Assembly (NCBI GenBank): GCA_036971475.1
Contig: JBAIZL010000005.1
Coordinates: 168,635,886 to 168,699,885, forward strand
Origin: Prosapia bicincta
Lineage: Eukaryota > Arthropoda > Insecta > Hemiptera > Cercopidae
Direction: 5' to 3'
Length of the DNA stretch: 64,000 bases
Below the pieces are notes generated by a model that saw nothing but the letters and a program-made list of their open reading frames with translations, had not been told where the DNA came from and did not search any database. How positions within the stretch are numbered: the stretch's first letter is position 1; the number at the start of each line of letters is the position of its first letter. This document shows, one piece after another, positions 1 through 10,720 of this stretch. A program made the translations under genes and the position numbers.

Positions 1-1828
1 AGAATTGAACAATGCATTGAAATTGTGTGAAATTCATGTGCTGAAAATATCAGCGTGCCAGTGGTTCTTAATCAAATGTGTAAATTATAAGAATAGTAAA
101 TTAATTTCAGTTCAAAATTATTGAAAGATTGACCCTAATTCAGAATTGAATATCTTTCTTCGTTATAAAGTGTGAGATTTTTGATAATTTTACTATAATC
201 TTTATATATAAAAATCCCATGTTGGGTTGTATAAATTCATAAAGGGCCTGGCACTGATTGAGCTCAAATTTTGATACTACATATAACCCGCTTCAACGAT
301 TGTTTTTATCTATTTTTAGTGTTTACCTACAACTATAAGAAAGCAGCTTTTTAAACTGTTAGCTGTGTACCTGTAACCACACTATCTGCCACAAGGGAGG
401 ATTACTCATCATACTATCTTATGACACCATAGTTGTATGTGAATCATTACATGTTCCTAATTACATTGCTTATTAACAAAAACAAACATTTTCACTTGTA
501 TCCCATTCAGATGATTAAACAAACTGAATTAAATATTCCGCTTAATTGAGGTACTCTTGTATAATCATGTCGTGATTGACATGCATCGTTTGCCAATTCG
601 TAAGTACAGGTTATTTGGAAATGCTAGCACCCTCCCAAGTTTTAACTCCTTCATTTGAAGTGGTTTTGTGCCATGAACAGAGTTAGAATACTGGGGATTT
701 CCAGTATAGGTCCAAATCGAGCATTCCCAAATTAACAAGTGAACATGAGTGAATTTATGAACGCATAATGCAAATGATAAATAACACTGGAGAGAACTTC
801 TTGGTTGCACCAGGAGGAATGGGAAAAACATTTTTTATCAGATTGTTTCTGTCAAAAAATGAAATAACATTAAATCTTTATTGCTTGAGCCTCTAAAGTA
901 TATCAAAATTAAACCTCTATGAAACTTATGCTTTGCTTTGATTCTTATATCTTATTCATGCAACTATAACATGCCACAGGGTTTATCTAGTAATATTATA
1001 AACTACACAAATTAGATTTAATCCTTGGCATGCTGCATATGAAACAGAATATTTACCACTAATGCAAAATTAGTGTGTAAAAAATGAATTTTCAATTTAT
1101 TTAACCTATTGCTTCCTATTGATGAAACTATCTTGCCCTCACAAATTATCTTTAGCGGCGGCCATGTGTGTTATCATATCCATGCTTCAGATAAGCATGT
1201 GCAACATCTTTCTCATTTCTATTTAGTGCAACATAATTTAGTTGCCGTAATCACTTGACGAGATGAATTAGCTTATGAAGCTAGATTGCTGGGATTGCAA
1301 ATAATATAATCACCAATGGGTTAAAATTCTGTTTAAATTTAAATTCCTACAAGTATGTATGAATAAAAAAAAAAAAATACACAAATATTTTTAGTAGTTT
1401 ATATATTTTTTACAGACCAAAAGAAATTTAAATGCTTTTTGGGTAAGACAAATTCAGAACCATCTTTTGAATGAAATGAGGGGTTTGCAACAACCAAAAT
1501 GACTATTGCAAGAAACAGGGTAATTGACTAGAAAGCCCTTGTTAAATAAATTCAATAAATAATAACGATTAATAATGAAGTAATGTTAAACTAACAAGAA
1601 ATTCATATTTAGGCCAAATAAATAGTTTAAAAAGTTAAAATGTTAATATATAACCTAATTTAGGCATAAAGTTAAGCTAAGAACTAGCCTCGTTCACGAG
1701 GTCTCAAGGTTTGTAGTAGACATGGTCTCACAGCAGAGCCTTAAAGTTAATTTGAATGTATACAGATGCGATTACGGTTTGTAAAGATATGGCAAGATGG
1801 CTGACTCAAGCATAAATGAAAGACCAGA
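1..1828. other. AT-rich non-coding DNA
   Basis: No ORF, RNA gene or transposon protein is recognisable on either strand. The stretch is AT-rich single-copy-looking sequence. The open frames in it are short and have no family resemblance. Confidence 0.5.
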
Positions 1829-3338
1829 TCCAATAGCCTGAACCCACTTGTCATTGACTGTTATTCTATTGTAAATGTTTAGCTGTTCTTTAAAAATAAT
1901 TCTCAAACTCTATAGCCTGATCCCACTTATCATTGACTGTTTGCTTATACATATATAAATGTGAAGTTGTTCTTTAACAAATTTCAAATCCAATAGCCGG
2001 ATCCCATTTATCCTTGACTTAACAGTCAATGCTAAGCATTGTAAAAGTTGAGTTGTTGTTTAACAAATCTCAAACTATAGCCTGATCCTATATGTCATTG
2101 ACATATGTAAATGTTGAGTTGTTGTTTAACAAATCTCAAATTCTATAGCTTGATCCTACTTGTCATTGATAGTTATTCTTAGACATATGTAAATGTTGAG
2201 TAGTTGTTTAACAAATTTCAAATTCTATAGCCTGATCCTACTTGTCATTGACTGTTATGCTTAGACATTTGTAAAAGTGTAGTTGTTATTTAACAAATCT
2301 AAAACTCTATAACCGGGTCCCACTTGTCATTGACAGTTATTCTCAGACATATGTAAATGTTGAGTTGTTGTTTAACAAATCTCAAACTCTGTAGCCTGAT
2401 CCTACTTGTCATTGACTGTTATGCTTAGACATACGTAAATGTTGAGTTGTTTTGTGACAAATCTCAAACTAGTATAGCCTAATCTCACTTGCCAATGACT
2501 GTAATGCTTAGGCATAAGAAAAAATGTTGAGATGTTCTTTAACAAATCTCAAACTCTATAGCCTGATCCTACTTGTCATTGACTGTTATGCGAAGCATTG
2601 TAAAAGTTGAGTTGTTCTTTAACAAATCTCAAACTCTATAGCCTGATCTTATGTGTCATTGACAGTTATTCTTAGACATATGTAAATGTTGAGTTGTTGT
2701 TTAACAAATCTCAAACTCTGTAGCCTGATCCTACTTGTCATTGACTGTTATGCTTAGACATACGTTAATGTTGAGTTGTTTTGTGACAAATCTCAAACTA
2801 GTATAGCCTAATCTCACTTGCCAATGACTGTAATGCTTAGGCATAAGAAAAAATGTTGAGATGTTCTTTAACAAATCTCAAACTCTATAGCCTGATCCTA
2901 CTTGTCATTGACTGTTATGCGAAGCATTGTAAAAGTTGAGTTGTTCTTTAACAAATCTCAAACTCTATAGCCTGATCTTATGTGTCATTGACTGTTATTC
3001 TTAGATATATGTAAATGTTGAGTTGTTGTTTAAGAAATCTCAAACTCTGTAGCCTAATCCCACTTGTTGTTGACTGTTACACTTAGACATTTGTAAATGT
3101 TGAGTTGTTTAACAAATCTCAAATTCTATAGCCTGATCCCACTTGTCATTGACGGTTATGCTTAGACATATGTAAATGTTGAGTTGTTATTTAAGTTGAG
3201 TTATTCTTTAAAAAATCTAAAATTATATAGTCTGATCCCACATGTCACTGACTGTTATGCTTAGACATACGTAAATTTTGAGTTGTTCTTTAACAAATCT
3301 AAAACTCTATAGCCTGATCCCACTTGTCATTGACTGTT
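1829..3338. repeat. ~82-bp tandem repeat array with higher-order structure
   Basis: About 18 head-to-tail units, each built around the phrases 'tagcctgatcc', 'cttgtcattgactgtta' and 'gttgagttgtt'. Units are roughly 80-84 bp and differ by substitutions and short indels. A distinctive variant unit ('tagcctaatctcacttgcc', with 'aggcataag') occurs near 2,473 and again near 2,802, so four units (about 329 bp) have been amplified together. The array ends at a T-rich block near 3,340. No coding potential is seen. Confidence 0.93.
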
Positions 3339-4152
3339 TTTTTGTCATTTTTTTGTTGTAAATGATTGACAAAAATATAGGATGTTTAGTAGTGACTTAG
3401 GATTTTTAATAGGTTTAAAATTTATGAGATATCCTAAACAAATTGTCATTATGAATTATTTATTTCATTGCTTATAAAAAACTTGTTATTTCGAGGAAAT
3501 TGTTATGCTAAGAAATTTGTAAGATATTTAAAAAAACAAATAATATAAAGAACTTATATAATATTATATTTTAAGTATTTATAAAAAATAATTAAAAAAA
3601 AGGGACTTGGCAATGATGGCATAGGATGATTTAGAACATTTATTCTCAGTATGTTTCTCATAAATTTATTCGAACCATCAGTCCAGGAAGTAATTTGTTT
3701 AATAAAATGGTAGAATTTCAGCAACCGGTATGAAAAAAAAAACACTCAAAAATTGTAATATCAAAAAAAGCTTATGATGATCACGAGAAATTCAATAATG
3801 TATGTTCAAGCTCATGACAATATCTAGAAAAGTTAACAAAAACCTTACAAGTTATTGTAAATAAAACCCAATGCCTTATTTATTCTAGGTTAAATATGGT
3901 TTACATGTATATGTATAATATAAAAAATTTACAAGCTACTCCTACATAAATCCCCCCCCCACATCAACAAGAACAAAATGAGTAACTGATTAGGTAATAA
4001 AAATGTCTTAAGTTAAGATTAGGTAAGAAAATGTCTTGATCAATGTTTTAAGTATTAAATGTTATGATTCAGTTCATCAGCTCATTGTAGTATGTAACCA
4101 AATATTATAAAATCTTCTGATAATAATGAAAACAACATAAATTAATTTGCAG
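3339..4152. other. AT-rich non-coding DNA
   Basis: Contains a short C-run near 3,952 and A/T homopolymers. The short minus ORF at 3,554-3,745 has low-complexity composition and is not supported as a gene. Confidence 0.4.
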
Positions 4153-4316
4153 ATGCTGAGGACAGTCAGGAAATAATACACATTGGAATATATTTACCTC
4201 CAGGAAAGCATCTTTTGTTTCAGTTCTTCATTGATCATACAAGGACAAAAGTTAGGATTCTGACAGAGAGTACATATATTTTATCTTGTGCAAATACTTT
4301 CTTAAAAAACTTATAA
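4153..4316 (+). other. possible host exon (unrecognised)
   Basis: A 53-codon open frame (codons from 4,155, stop TAA at 4,314) follows a plausible splice acceptor ('ttaatttgcag', ending 4,152). The peptide has protein-like composition, with hydrophobic/charged alternation such as HIGIYLPPGKHLLFQFF, unlike the surrounding AT-rich translations. A possible donor (A|GTTAGG) lies near 4,251. I do not recognise a family. No partner exon is identifiable nearby. It may be a chance frame or a fragment of an old transposon. Confidence 0.25.
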
Positions 4317-5339
4317 GATTTTGTATATCAAATAAATTTAAAATTAATTTTGTTCAATAATGTTTTTAGGTTATTTAAGTAAAAATTTTACTGTTAAAAT
4401 TCCACAAAGAGTACCTTCAGGCACACAATTATAATTTCTTTTACTATACTTTCCTTTAACCGATACTGTTAACCTAAAATACCAAGATAATTCTAATCTG
4501 AAATCAGAATGTTAAATTTACTGAAAAAATAAAGTTTTTTGGAAATCGATTTCTAATAATGTTTTACACAAAATTATTTTTACCAGTCATTATTAAACAG
4601 TCCTCATTCTTGTCTATTAGCTTGCTGAAATCAATACCATCTAGAATTAAAATGAATTAAATTATAATGGATATATTGGAAGTAATATGACCATTAAATG
4701 GTACAAATCAAATGTTTGTAGACTAAAATTTCTAAACTTACCTCCTTAGAGGATTCTTCAGTCATCACTAAAAGTGCTGTGCTTCTCTTTAATGACAAAT
4801 CATTTATATTCTTTTGCCCACACAGAAAATGTCTTTAATGGTATTGAAAACAATACAAATTACAAAATTTCAGGTTTTGAATTGAAAATGGTAGATCATA
4901 GAGATTTGTTGATTTTCTTTGCTTATCTAATTGTAAATAATATTTATTTGCTGTGACATTAAAATTACTGTTTTTTCTATCAAATGTGTTAAATTGCTTT
5001 TTTTACTATGCCAGGAAGATTTTACATACCTCAGCAACTGAACATGTAAAACCTTTATCTTTCTGAAAGGACAAACAATAAATGCGCCTTGGACCCTATG
5101 ATAGACTTATGGTTGACAAGTCATATAATATCAGCATTACACACTTCATTAATTAGTCGTGGACACTATTCATGATAAGCAATGAGTGATCATTTAATGA
5201 TAGAATGATCTAATACCTTCCATTAAATCTGTTTATAGTCATACTAAACAGTTGTATTACTCAAAGTCTTTATGAGTTCAAGGATTGACATAAAGTGTCA
5301 AGGACCTTTTGACATATCGGCATCACTTGAATGCAGAAC
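4317..5339. other. AT-rich non-coding DNA
   Basis: Nothing recognisable. The open frame at 4,774-4,956 has no family resemblance. The last ~100 bases probably belong to the pogo/Tigger relic that starts at about 5,340. Confidence 0.4.
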
Positions 5340-5885
5340 GTCTGACAGTCAATTTTTAGCAAGTAAAGGCTGGTTTGACAAATTCAAAACACAGGTTTTT
5401 CCTTCATAATGTGAAAATTGCTGGTGAATCGGCATCAGAGGATCTTGAAGCTACCCACTCATTTCCAACGCATTTTAAAAATCTTATTTTGGAGAAAGGC
5501 TACACAGTCCATCAAGTTTTAATCGCAGATGAGACTGATTTGTTTTGGAAAAGAATGCCTTCACCAACTTTTTTTATCTAAGGAGGAGAAATCTGCTTCA
5601 TTGTTTGAGGCTGCAAAGTTTGACTGTTCTACTGTGCTGTAGTGGTAGTGGTTATATGATGAAACCAATGGTAGTTTACAGATCGCTAAACCCTAGAGCA
5701 CTGAAAGGTCAATACAAGGATCATTTGCTGGTGTTATGGAAAGCGAACTAAAAGCGATGGGTAACCCGAGATCTGTTTACAGAATGGTTCCACATTTTTG
5801 TTAAGGAAGCGGAATATTTTCTTTTTTTTTAAATCGAAGTCCGTTTCTTTCAAAGTTTTCCTTATAATAGACAATTCTCCTCATC
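5340..5885 (+). pseudogene. pogo/Tigger-type (DDE_1) transposase relic
   Basis: Translated in shifting frames, this reads as the catalytic region of a pogo/Tigger transposase, the enzyme that cuts and pastes Tc1/mariner-superfamily DNA transposons. Visible landmarks in order: the 'SKGWFDKFK' entry to the domain (about 5,360), 'VKIAGESASEDLEA' (about 5,415), the first catalytic Asp in 'ADETDLFWKRMPS' (about 5,525), 'NPRALKGQYKDHL' (about 5,690) and the second catalytic Asp in 'VFLIIDNSPHH' (about 5,850). Frameshifts and stops split it at least twice, at about 5,575 and 5,750. The N-terminal DNA-binding part and the last catalytic residue are absent. The frame then runs directly into unrelated PLE sequence. 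No terminal inverted repeats were found. Confidence 0.85.
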
Positions 5886-6262
5886 ACACGCATGTTATAT
5901 GTTCTGTCTACAAACCTAACATCACCATCAACAAGGTTCTTGGTAACACCAAAGATAAGATGTTCTTGAAAAACCATGGCATTTACAGCGTTTCTTGTCG
6001 AGTTTGTAAGAAACCGAACATTAGCCAAACGAACAGACATATCTAAGCTAGAATTAAAGAGCACAAACTTAGTCTTAAAAACAAGCAGAAAACGTCTGCT
6101 CTGTACAAGCACCACAGCGATACAGGACATACCATTGATTTCCAGTCTTACCGACAGATTGTTCAACTGGAAAACTACAGGACTAGAATTATATATGAGG
6201 GTGTCAAAATAGAGAAGCAAAGGAGTGTTAACAAACACAATATTTTAAATTTAACCGCAGTG
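5886..6262 (+). pseudogene. Penelope-like element GIY-YIG endonuclease relic
   Basis: One frame, broken by a single stop at 6,044, encodes the C-terminal GIY-YIG endonuclease of a PLE-type retroelement. The GIY half is 'GIYSVSCRVCKK' with the Cys-x2-Cys pair typical of PLEs. The YIG half has decayed to NIS ('PNISQTNR'). Downstream come the conserved 'ARIKEHKLSL', 'HHSDTGHTIDF' and 'RIIYEGVKIEK' blocks. In PLEs this domain nicks the target to prime reverse transcription. The RT part is missing. The lineage differs from the PLEs at 8.4 and 19.6 kb and is closer in sequence style to endonucleases with long C-terminal helices. Inactive. Confidence 0.85.
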
Positions 6263-6578
6263 TGGAAATATGTGATCTATAGATTTTATAGCCAGAAAGG
6301 TGAACAAAAGGTAAGGAATGGGAGTAATGGTTTGCGTCAGGTGTGTGGAGTGATGTCAATGGGCAGAGGTCTCTATATATTCTTTCCTCTATATATACGC
6401 TCTTCATTCACATTTCAACTGTTATTGGGTTCACCTCAAAAATGCTAGATGATATTCTAGAGATATGTCGGAACTGCGATTTTATGCACTAGAAAATGAA
6501 CGAGTCTACTCTAGATATTAACTATTCATCATATTTTTCCATCCGTTAAGGAGCATATCAGGATATATTTGAGTTCTC

Positions 6579-6579
<1 letters not shown>

Positions 6580-6620
<41 letters not shown>
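6580..6620. repeat. (TA)n microsatellite
   Basis: About 20 uninterrupted TA units, immediately left of the perfect hairpin at 6,621. Confidence 0.97.
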
Positions 6621-6624
<4 letters not shown>

Positions 6625-6746
6625 ATTAAATAATATACACTAATACAGGAATATTTAATTTATTGAATAATAAACTCAAAGCTTTTCGTTGGTTTATTAT
6701 TCAATAAATTAAATATTCCTGTATTAGTGTATATTATTTAATCTTA
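6621..6746. mobile_element. perfect 55-bp-arm hairpin with PLE-like loop
   Basis: Left arm 6,621-6,675 and right arm 6,692-6,746 are perfect reverse complements by eye (55 of 55), with a 16-base loop TCAAAGCTTTTCGTTG. The loop matches the conserved PLE terminus block seen at about 19,648-19,664 in the PLE copy and, as CAAAGCTTTTCG, at 8,559 and 26,695. A diverged relative of the arms lies at 20,914-21,012. It is probably a non-autonomous foldback derived from PLE ends. Perfect arm identity means recent formation or continuing correction. Confidence 0.8.
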
Positions 6747-8255
6747 AAAATATTCTAAGAGGAAAACACATTTGATATTCTAAATATATTGTAACATTTA
6801 TAGAATGGGCTATATAATGTTATTTAAGAATTGGAAAAATAGATTAGAAATAACTCACACAAAATTTAAAAAAGAAATTCATTAAAAGATTGGTTAGGTT
6901 AAACTGAAACTAAATGTAGGTAAAAGCCTAGAATTGTAAACAAGGTATTTGAACTGTAAATGCATAAGGAAATTTGTTGTATCAAATAAAATTTAAAACA
7001 AGATAATCTAATAATAATTATATTCAAACAAAATTGTAAATATTAGTAACATAGGGCATAAGTAATTACTTGAAGGAAAAAGTGAAAAACGATTGTAAAC
7101 AATGAAAGGTTATGTTTGGGAAAGTCCAGTCAAAACACACACAATTCGAATTATTACAAAAGTAAAACACAAAGACACTTCACACACTAATAATAGTAGT
7201 TAAATAAACACTAGAAGGTTTGTTAAGGATCGGAAAATTGAAACAGTATGTTAACCAAATTAAAACGGTGAAAATAGTTCGTTGACATTAACAGATGTAG
7301 AAAGCAAGAAATAGGTCAGTTGCAGTCGACTCTAGTGGGAAGGAGCGGAACTTCGTTAAATTAGAGCATATGATTTCTTTTTGAAGAAGGAAGCCGCCAT
7401 ATTAAAAAAACAAACAATTGTTTAAAATCTAAGGACGCGTAGTTAGAGGCAGTCTGGCGTGGGACGCCGAGGAAACGGACCTGCCCTGTGCAGTCAAAAT
7501 TCAATTTGAAAGGAATTCGTCAAAATTATACCGTTTTGTGAGGAAACTTGGCCAGATTAAACAGGAATAAGTGAATTAAAAGATATAGTACAGGGTTAAT
7601 ATAATTTGAAAGAACTAAAACGAATTTAAGTGTGTATAAAGTGAAATTTGAAGAGAACGGAATCTTACGTAAGCGACCTGCAGAATTTCGGTATTTGATA
7701 AGTTAAGTATATATAGCGCTATAAAAAATAAACTTTAGTGGACTCTTAAGATTATCAGGAAGTTTAAAATTGTACATTAGAATATCTTATGATTAATAGT
7801 AATAAGATCATAATCCAGTTCAAATAGTTTCGCCTTTTTGCTCATTCCAAATTAAAGTTTTTCCATCAGGAAAATATTTATTAAAACAAATTTCAAAATT
7901 TAATATTGTTTTTTCAAAATTTATTTAATTAACAAAAGAAGTAAAAATATAGCCCATGCTATAAACCCCGAGATAGTAAGAGATCGTAAAATTAGCCTAG
8001 GATATATAAAAATTTGTAACTAAAAATCAAAGAAAGTGAGTTTAGTATATTGTGTTAAAATTTGTTAAGTTATATTTTTTGTTTATGGTTCAAATGTTTA
8101 TTGTTTAACTGTTGAAATAAAATTGTTATAGTAAAGAATTATGAATTGTTCCTGAGTAGTTTTTTTTGTTTTGTTTTAAATAGAAATTTGATATCATCAA
8201 TAAAATAAATATTTAATAAAAAAAAATAAATGTAAAGAGTTTTATAAATAACTTT

Positions 8256-8258
<3 letters not shown>
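6747..8258. other. non-coding DNA, nothing recognised
   Basis: No ORF above chance and no transposon protein. Between about 7,310 and 7,540 the composition is more GC-rich and includes 'gccgccat', which could be an untranslated leader or an old repeat. An AATAAA near 8,117 could be a polyadenylation signal, but there is no gene to attach it to. Confidence 0.4.

Positions 8259-8313
<55 letters not shown>
8259..8313. repeat. (TA)n microsatellite
   Basis: About 27 TA units next to the left flank of the PLE at 8.4-10.3 kb. The minus-strand frame across it is a microsatellite artefact. Confidence 0.97.
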
Positions 8314-8314
<1 letters not shown>

Positions 8315-8316
<2 letters not shown>

Positions 8317-8380
8317 TGAGAACTCAAATTTACTCTTATGTACACACAGCTATTTAGATATATATGTGTATATTTAAGTA
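8315..8380 (+). repeat. direct repeat flanking the PLE (left copy)
   Basis: The 66 bases starting ACTGAGAACTCAAATTTACT recur almost unchanged at 10,344-10,410, on the other side of the PLE and in the same orientation. It fits a long target-site duplication, or a duplication made when the element inserted in a tandem AT-rich repeat. Confidence 0.8.
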
Positions 8381-8679
8381 TATATTGGGTGTTATTTAAG
8401 TATATATTAAATTTGGTGATACGTTTTCTTGTAATATAGTTCATAAATTAAAAATATTTCAAAAACAAGAATACTTTTAATGAATATATATATATATATA
8501 ATAATAATAAATTAAAAATATTTCAAAAACAAGAATACTTTTAATGAATATATTTATTCAAAGCTTTTCGCCGATAAAATAGTATCAGCATCTTCAGGAA
8601 AATAATTATCTAATAAAATATTTTTACAAAATTAAATCATATGTGCTACAAACGACCATATGTTTATAAGTATTGAACT

Positions 8680-9375
8680 TTATGTAAATTTTTCTATAAC
8701 ATCAATGACTTTATAAATAGTTTGGTGCCTTGATCTCACTTGAATTTGTTCATCAATTAATTTGTCTTTAACTTTATGCTTATAAATTTCCAATGTTTCA
8801 AATATATTCATTTTTAATCCTTTATTTAATTCTTTTATTAATTTCATATTTTCTATTTCCGGAAACTCGTGTCCATTATTAACACAACGCATAGCTAAAT
8901 TTGATTTATATATGTTTGGTTTGATATAAGCGTTTAAATGTTCTTTGTATCTTTCTTTTAATTTCTTTTTTGTTTGTCCTACATATAATTTATTACAAGT
9001 TTGACATTTTATATTATATACTCCATTTCTTTCGTGCATATTATTTTGATTTTTGTTATTGTTTATTAAATTTTTAATTTTATTATCAATTTTATATGTA
9101 ATTTCTAAATTTGTTTCTTTAAATAATCTTCTAATTTTATTTATTTCGTTACCAGTGAATGTAAAAGTTGTCCAAATATTTTCTCTCTTATTAGGTACAA
9201 AGTTATTTTCGAGTTTCTGTTTTCTTATTATATTATTATTTAATTTATCTATAGTTTTTCTTTTATATCCATTTTCTAAACCAATTTGATATATTATATT
9301 TTTCTCTTTTATTTGATCATTTAAGTTCATTGTTATTTTGTGCATTCTATGTAGTAAATCATAAAGCGCTGCCAT
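8680..9375 (-). pseudogene. PLE GIY-YIG endonuclease part of the retroelement ORF
   Basis: 231 codons, intact in frame, encode the RT thumb/linker and GIY-YIG nuclease of the PLE. GIY half: GVY at residues 118-120. YIG half: YVG at 131-133, followed by 'QTKKKLKERYKEHL' with the catalytic Arg at about 142. Cys124 and Cys127 (KCQTC) form the PLE-type zinc-binding pair, with His residues further down ('KEHL', 'NNGHEF'). The nuclease cuts the target DNA so that the element's RNA can be copied in place. The apparent first Met is not a real start. The reading frame belongs to the RT ORF just upstream and is offset from it by one base within an A-run near 9,375. Confidence 0.9.
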
Positions 9376-10154
9376 TTTTGGTTGTATGGATGATTTGAAT
9401 AATTGGGTATTATTTGATTTGTTTGCGTTGGTTTTCTATATATATTATATTCAAATGATTCTTTATTTCTAGTAATTGTAATATCTAAATAATTTAGTTC
9501 ATTTTTTGATTCAAATTCATGAGTAAATTTAATATTTTTGTGTATATTATTTATACATTTTAATATTTTGTCAATATTTAAACCATTATTATTTGATATG
9601 TATAATCCATCATCTACATATCTAAACCAGTGTCCATTTTGATCATATGTTTTAATAATCTTATCTATTTCAATGTCTATATTTTGTAAAAATATTTCCG
9701 ATAATATGCTGGACATTGGAGAGCCCATTGTTAATCCATCCTTTTGTTTATAAATTTTATTATTATATAAAAAATAATTTTGATTTAATATGATTTTTAA
9801 TGTATTTATTATTTCTTGTGTTAATGTGTTATCTTTTCCAAATGTATCTATATTATTTTTTATTATTTCAAGTGTTTTCATTATAGGTATGTTATTATAC
9901 ATGTTAGTAACATCAAATGATATTAATTTTGTATTATTATCAATTTTAATATCTTTTAATTTTTCAATAAGGTCAATCGAGTTTTTTATATTATGAGTAT
10001 TATTTAATTTTATCTTATCTTTAAGTAATAAAGCCAAATATTTTGAAATTTTATTGGAAGGAGCAGTTGTAAAATTAACTAATGGCCTAATTGGTTTATC
10101 TTCTTTGTGCAATTTAATTAGTCTATTTAATCTTGGAATTTTGGGACATTCCAT
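9333..10154 (-). pseudogene. PLE reverse transcriptase fragment
   Basis: 273 codons of a Penelope-type reverse transcriptase. Visible motifs: 'CPKIPRLNRLIKLHK' and 'RPLVNFTTAPSNKISKYL' at the N-terminus (fingers), catalytic Asp81 in 'LISFDVTNMYNNIP' (motif A), 'DGLTMGSPMSSILSE' (motif B, about 139-153), catalytic YVDD at 179-182 (motif C), then 'YLDITITRN' and 'YRKPTQTNQ'. Full PLE RTs begin well over 100 residues further upstream, so the N-terminus is lost. The Met at 10,154 is only the first ATG after the truncation point. A one-base deletion in the poly-A run near 9,375 throws the frame off, and the true continuation is the GIY-YIG frame. AT-rich codon use matches the surroundings. Confidence 0.92.
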
Positions 10155-10200
10155 TATTAGGTTTAATTTTGTACAAATATTTTATTAGATAATTATTTTC

Positions 10201-10234
10201 CTGAAGATGCTGATACTATTTTATCGGCGAAAAG
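10201..10234 (+). ncRNA. hammerhead-ribozyme-like core in PLE terminus
   Basis: CTGAAGA (fits the CUGANGA core box) is followed by T, then a 7-bp stem GCTGATA/TATCGGC with a 6-base loop, then GAAA. The same block lies in inverted orientation in the left terminus (about 8,562-8,597, minus). PLEs are known to carry type I hammerhead ribozymes in their LTR-like ends. Caveats: an extra T sits between the CUGANGA box and the stem, and I cannot confirm stem I or a proper UH cleavage site. Self-cleavage is therefore unproven. Confidence 0.45.
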
Positions 10235-10343
10235 CTTTGAATAAATATATTCATTAAAAGTATTCTTGTTTTTGAAATATTTTTAATTTATTAACTATAT
10301 TACAAGAAAACATATCACCATATTTAATATAATATATATACAA

Positions 10344-10410
10344 ACTGAGAACTCAAATTTACTCTTATGCACACACAGCTATTTAGGTATATATGTGTAT
10401 ATTTAGGCAT
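10344..10410 (+). repeat. direct repeat flanking the PLE (right copy)
   Basis: Near-identical copy of 8,315-8,380 in the same orientation, immediately outside the right inverted terminus. A short 'tatatgtgtatattta' minisatellite continues from here to about 10,530. Confidence 0.8.
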
Positions 10411-10720
10411 GTATGTGTATATTTAAGTATAGATCTATGTGTGTATATTTAGGTATATATGTGTATATTTATGACTATATGGTTAAATTTAAGTATATAT
10501 GTGTATATATAGGTATATATGTATATATATTTAATTATGTATAGAGAATATTCGTTTTTTCCTGTAAGCACGTATTTCAGTATATTTCAAATAAACCATG
10601 TTTCAGTATTCTACTATTTTTTGAAAAAATATTTCTATATAAATAAATAATGCCTATGAATATGCCTTAGGCGTAAATAGACGAAACAAACTAAATGACA
10701 TTAAAAAAAATAAAATAAAC
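10411..10720. other. TA/TG-rich minisatellite and non-coding DNA
   Basis: Degenerate 'ggtatatatgtgtatattta' repeats to about 10,530, then AT-rich DNA without recognisable content up to the zinc-finger frame. Confidence 0.5.

Larger units (their letters stand above)
8398..10336 (-). mobile_element. Penelope-like retroelement, 5'-truncated, with inverted termini
   Basis: The element reads on the minus strand: RT fragment (10,154-9,333) then GIY-YIG endonuclease (9,375-8,680). Both ends carry the same terminal sequence in inverted orientation: left arm 8,398-8,636, right arm 10,162-10,336. Inverted, LTR-like ends are a known PLE arrangement. The left arm contains an extra partial copy of itself split by a short TA tract (blocks at about 8,446-8,490 and 8,508-8,550). 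Each arm carries a CTGAAGA...GAAA block resembling a hammerhead ribozyme core. The RT begins in its N-terminal third right at the right arm, so the element is truncated. One frameshift is the only visible coding lesion, which suggests a fairly recent insertion. Direct repeats flank it. Confidence 0.9.

Noticed and set aside
5801..6238. 145-codon minus-strand frame
   Set aside because: Antisense of the Tigger/PLE relics.
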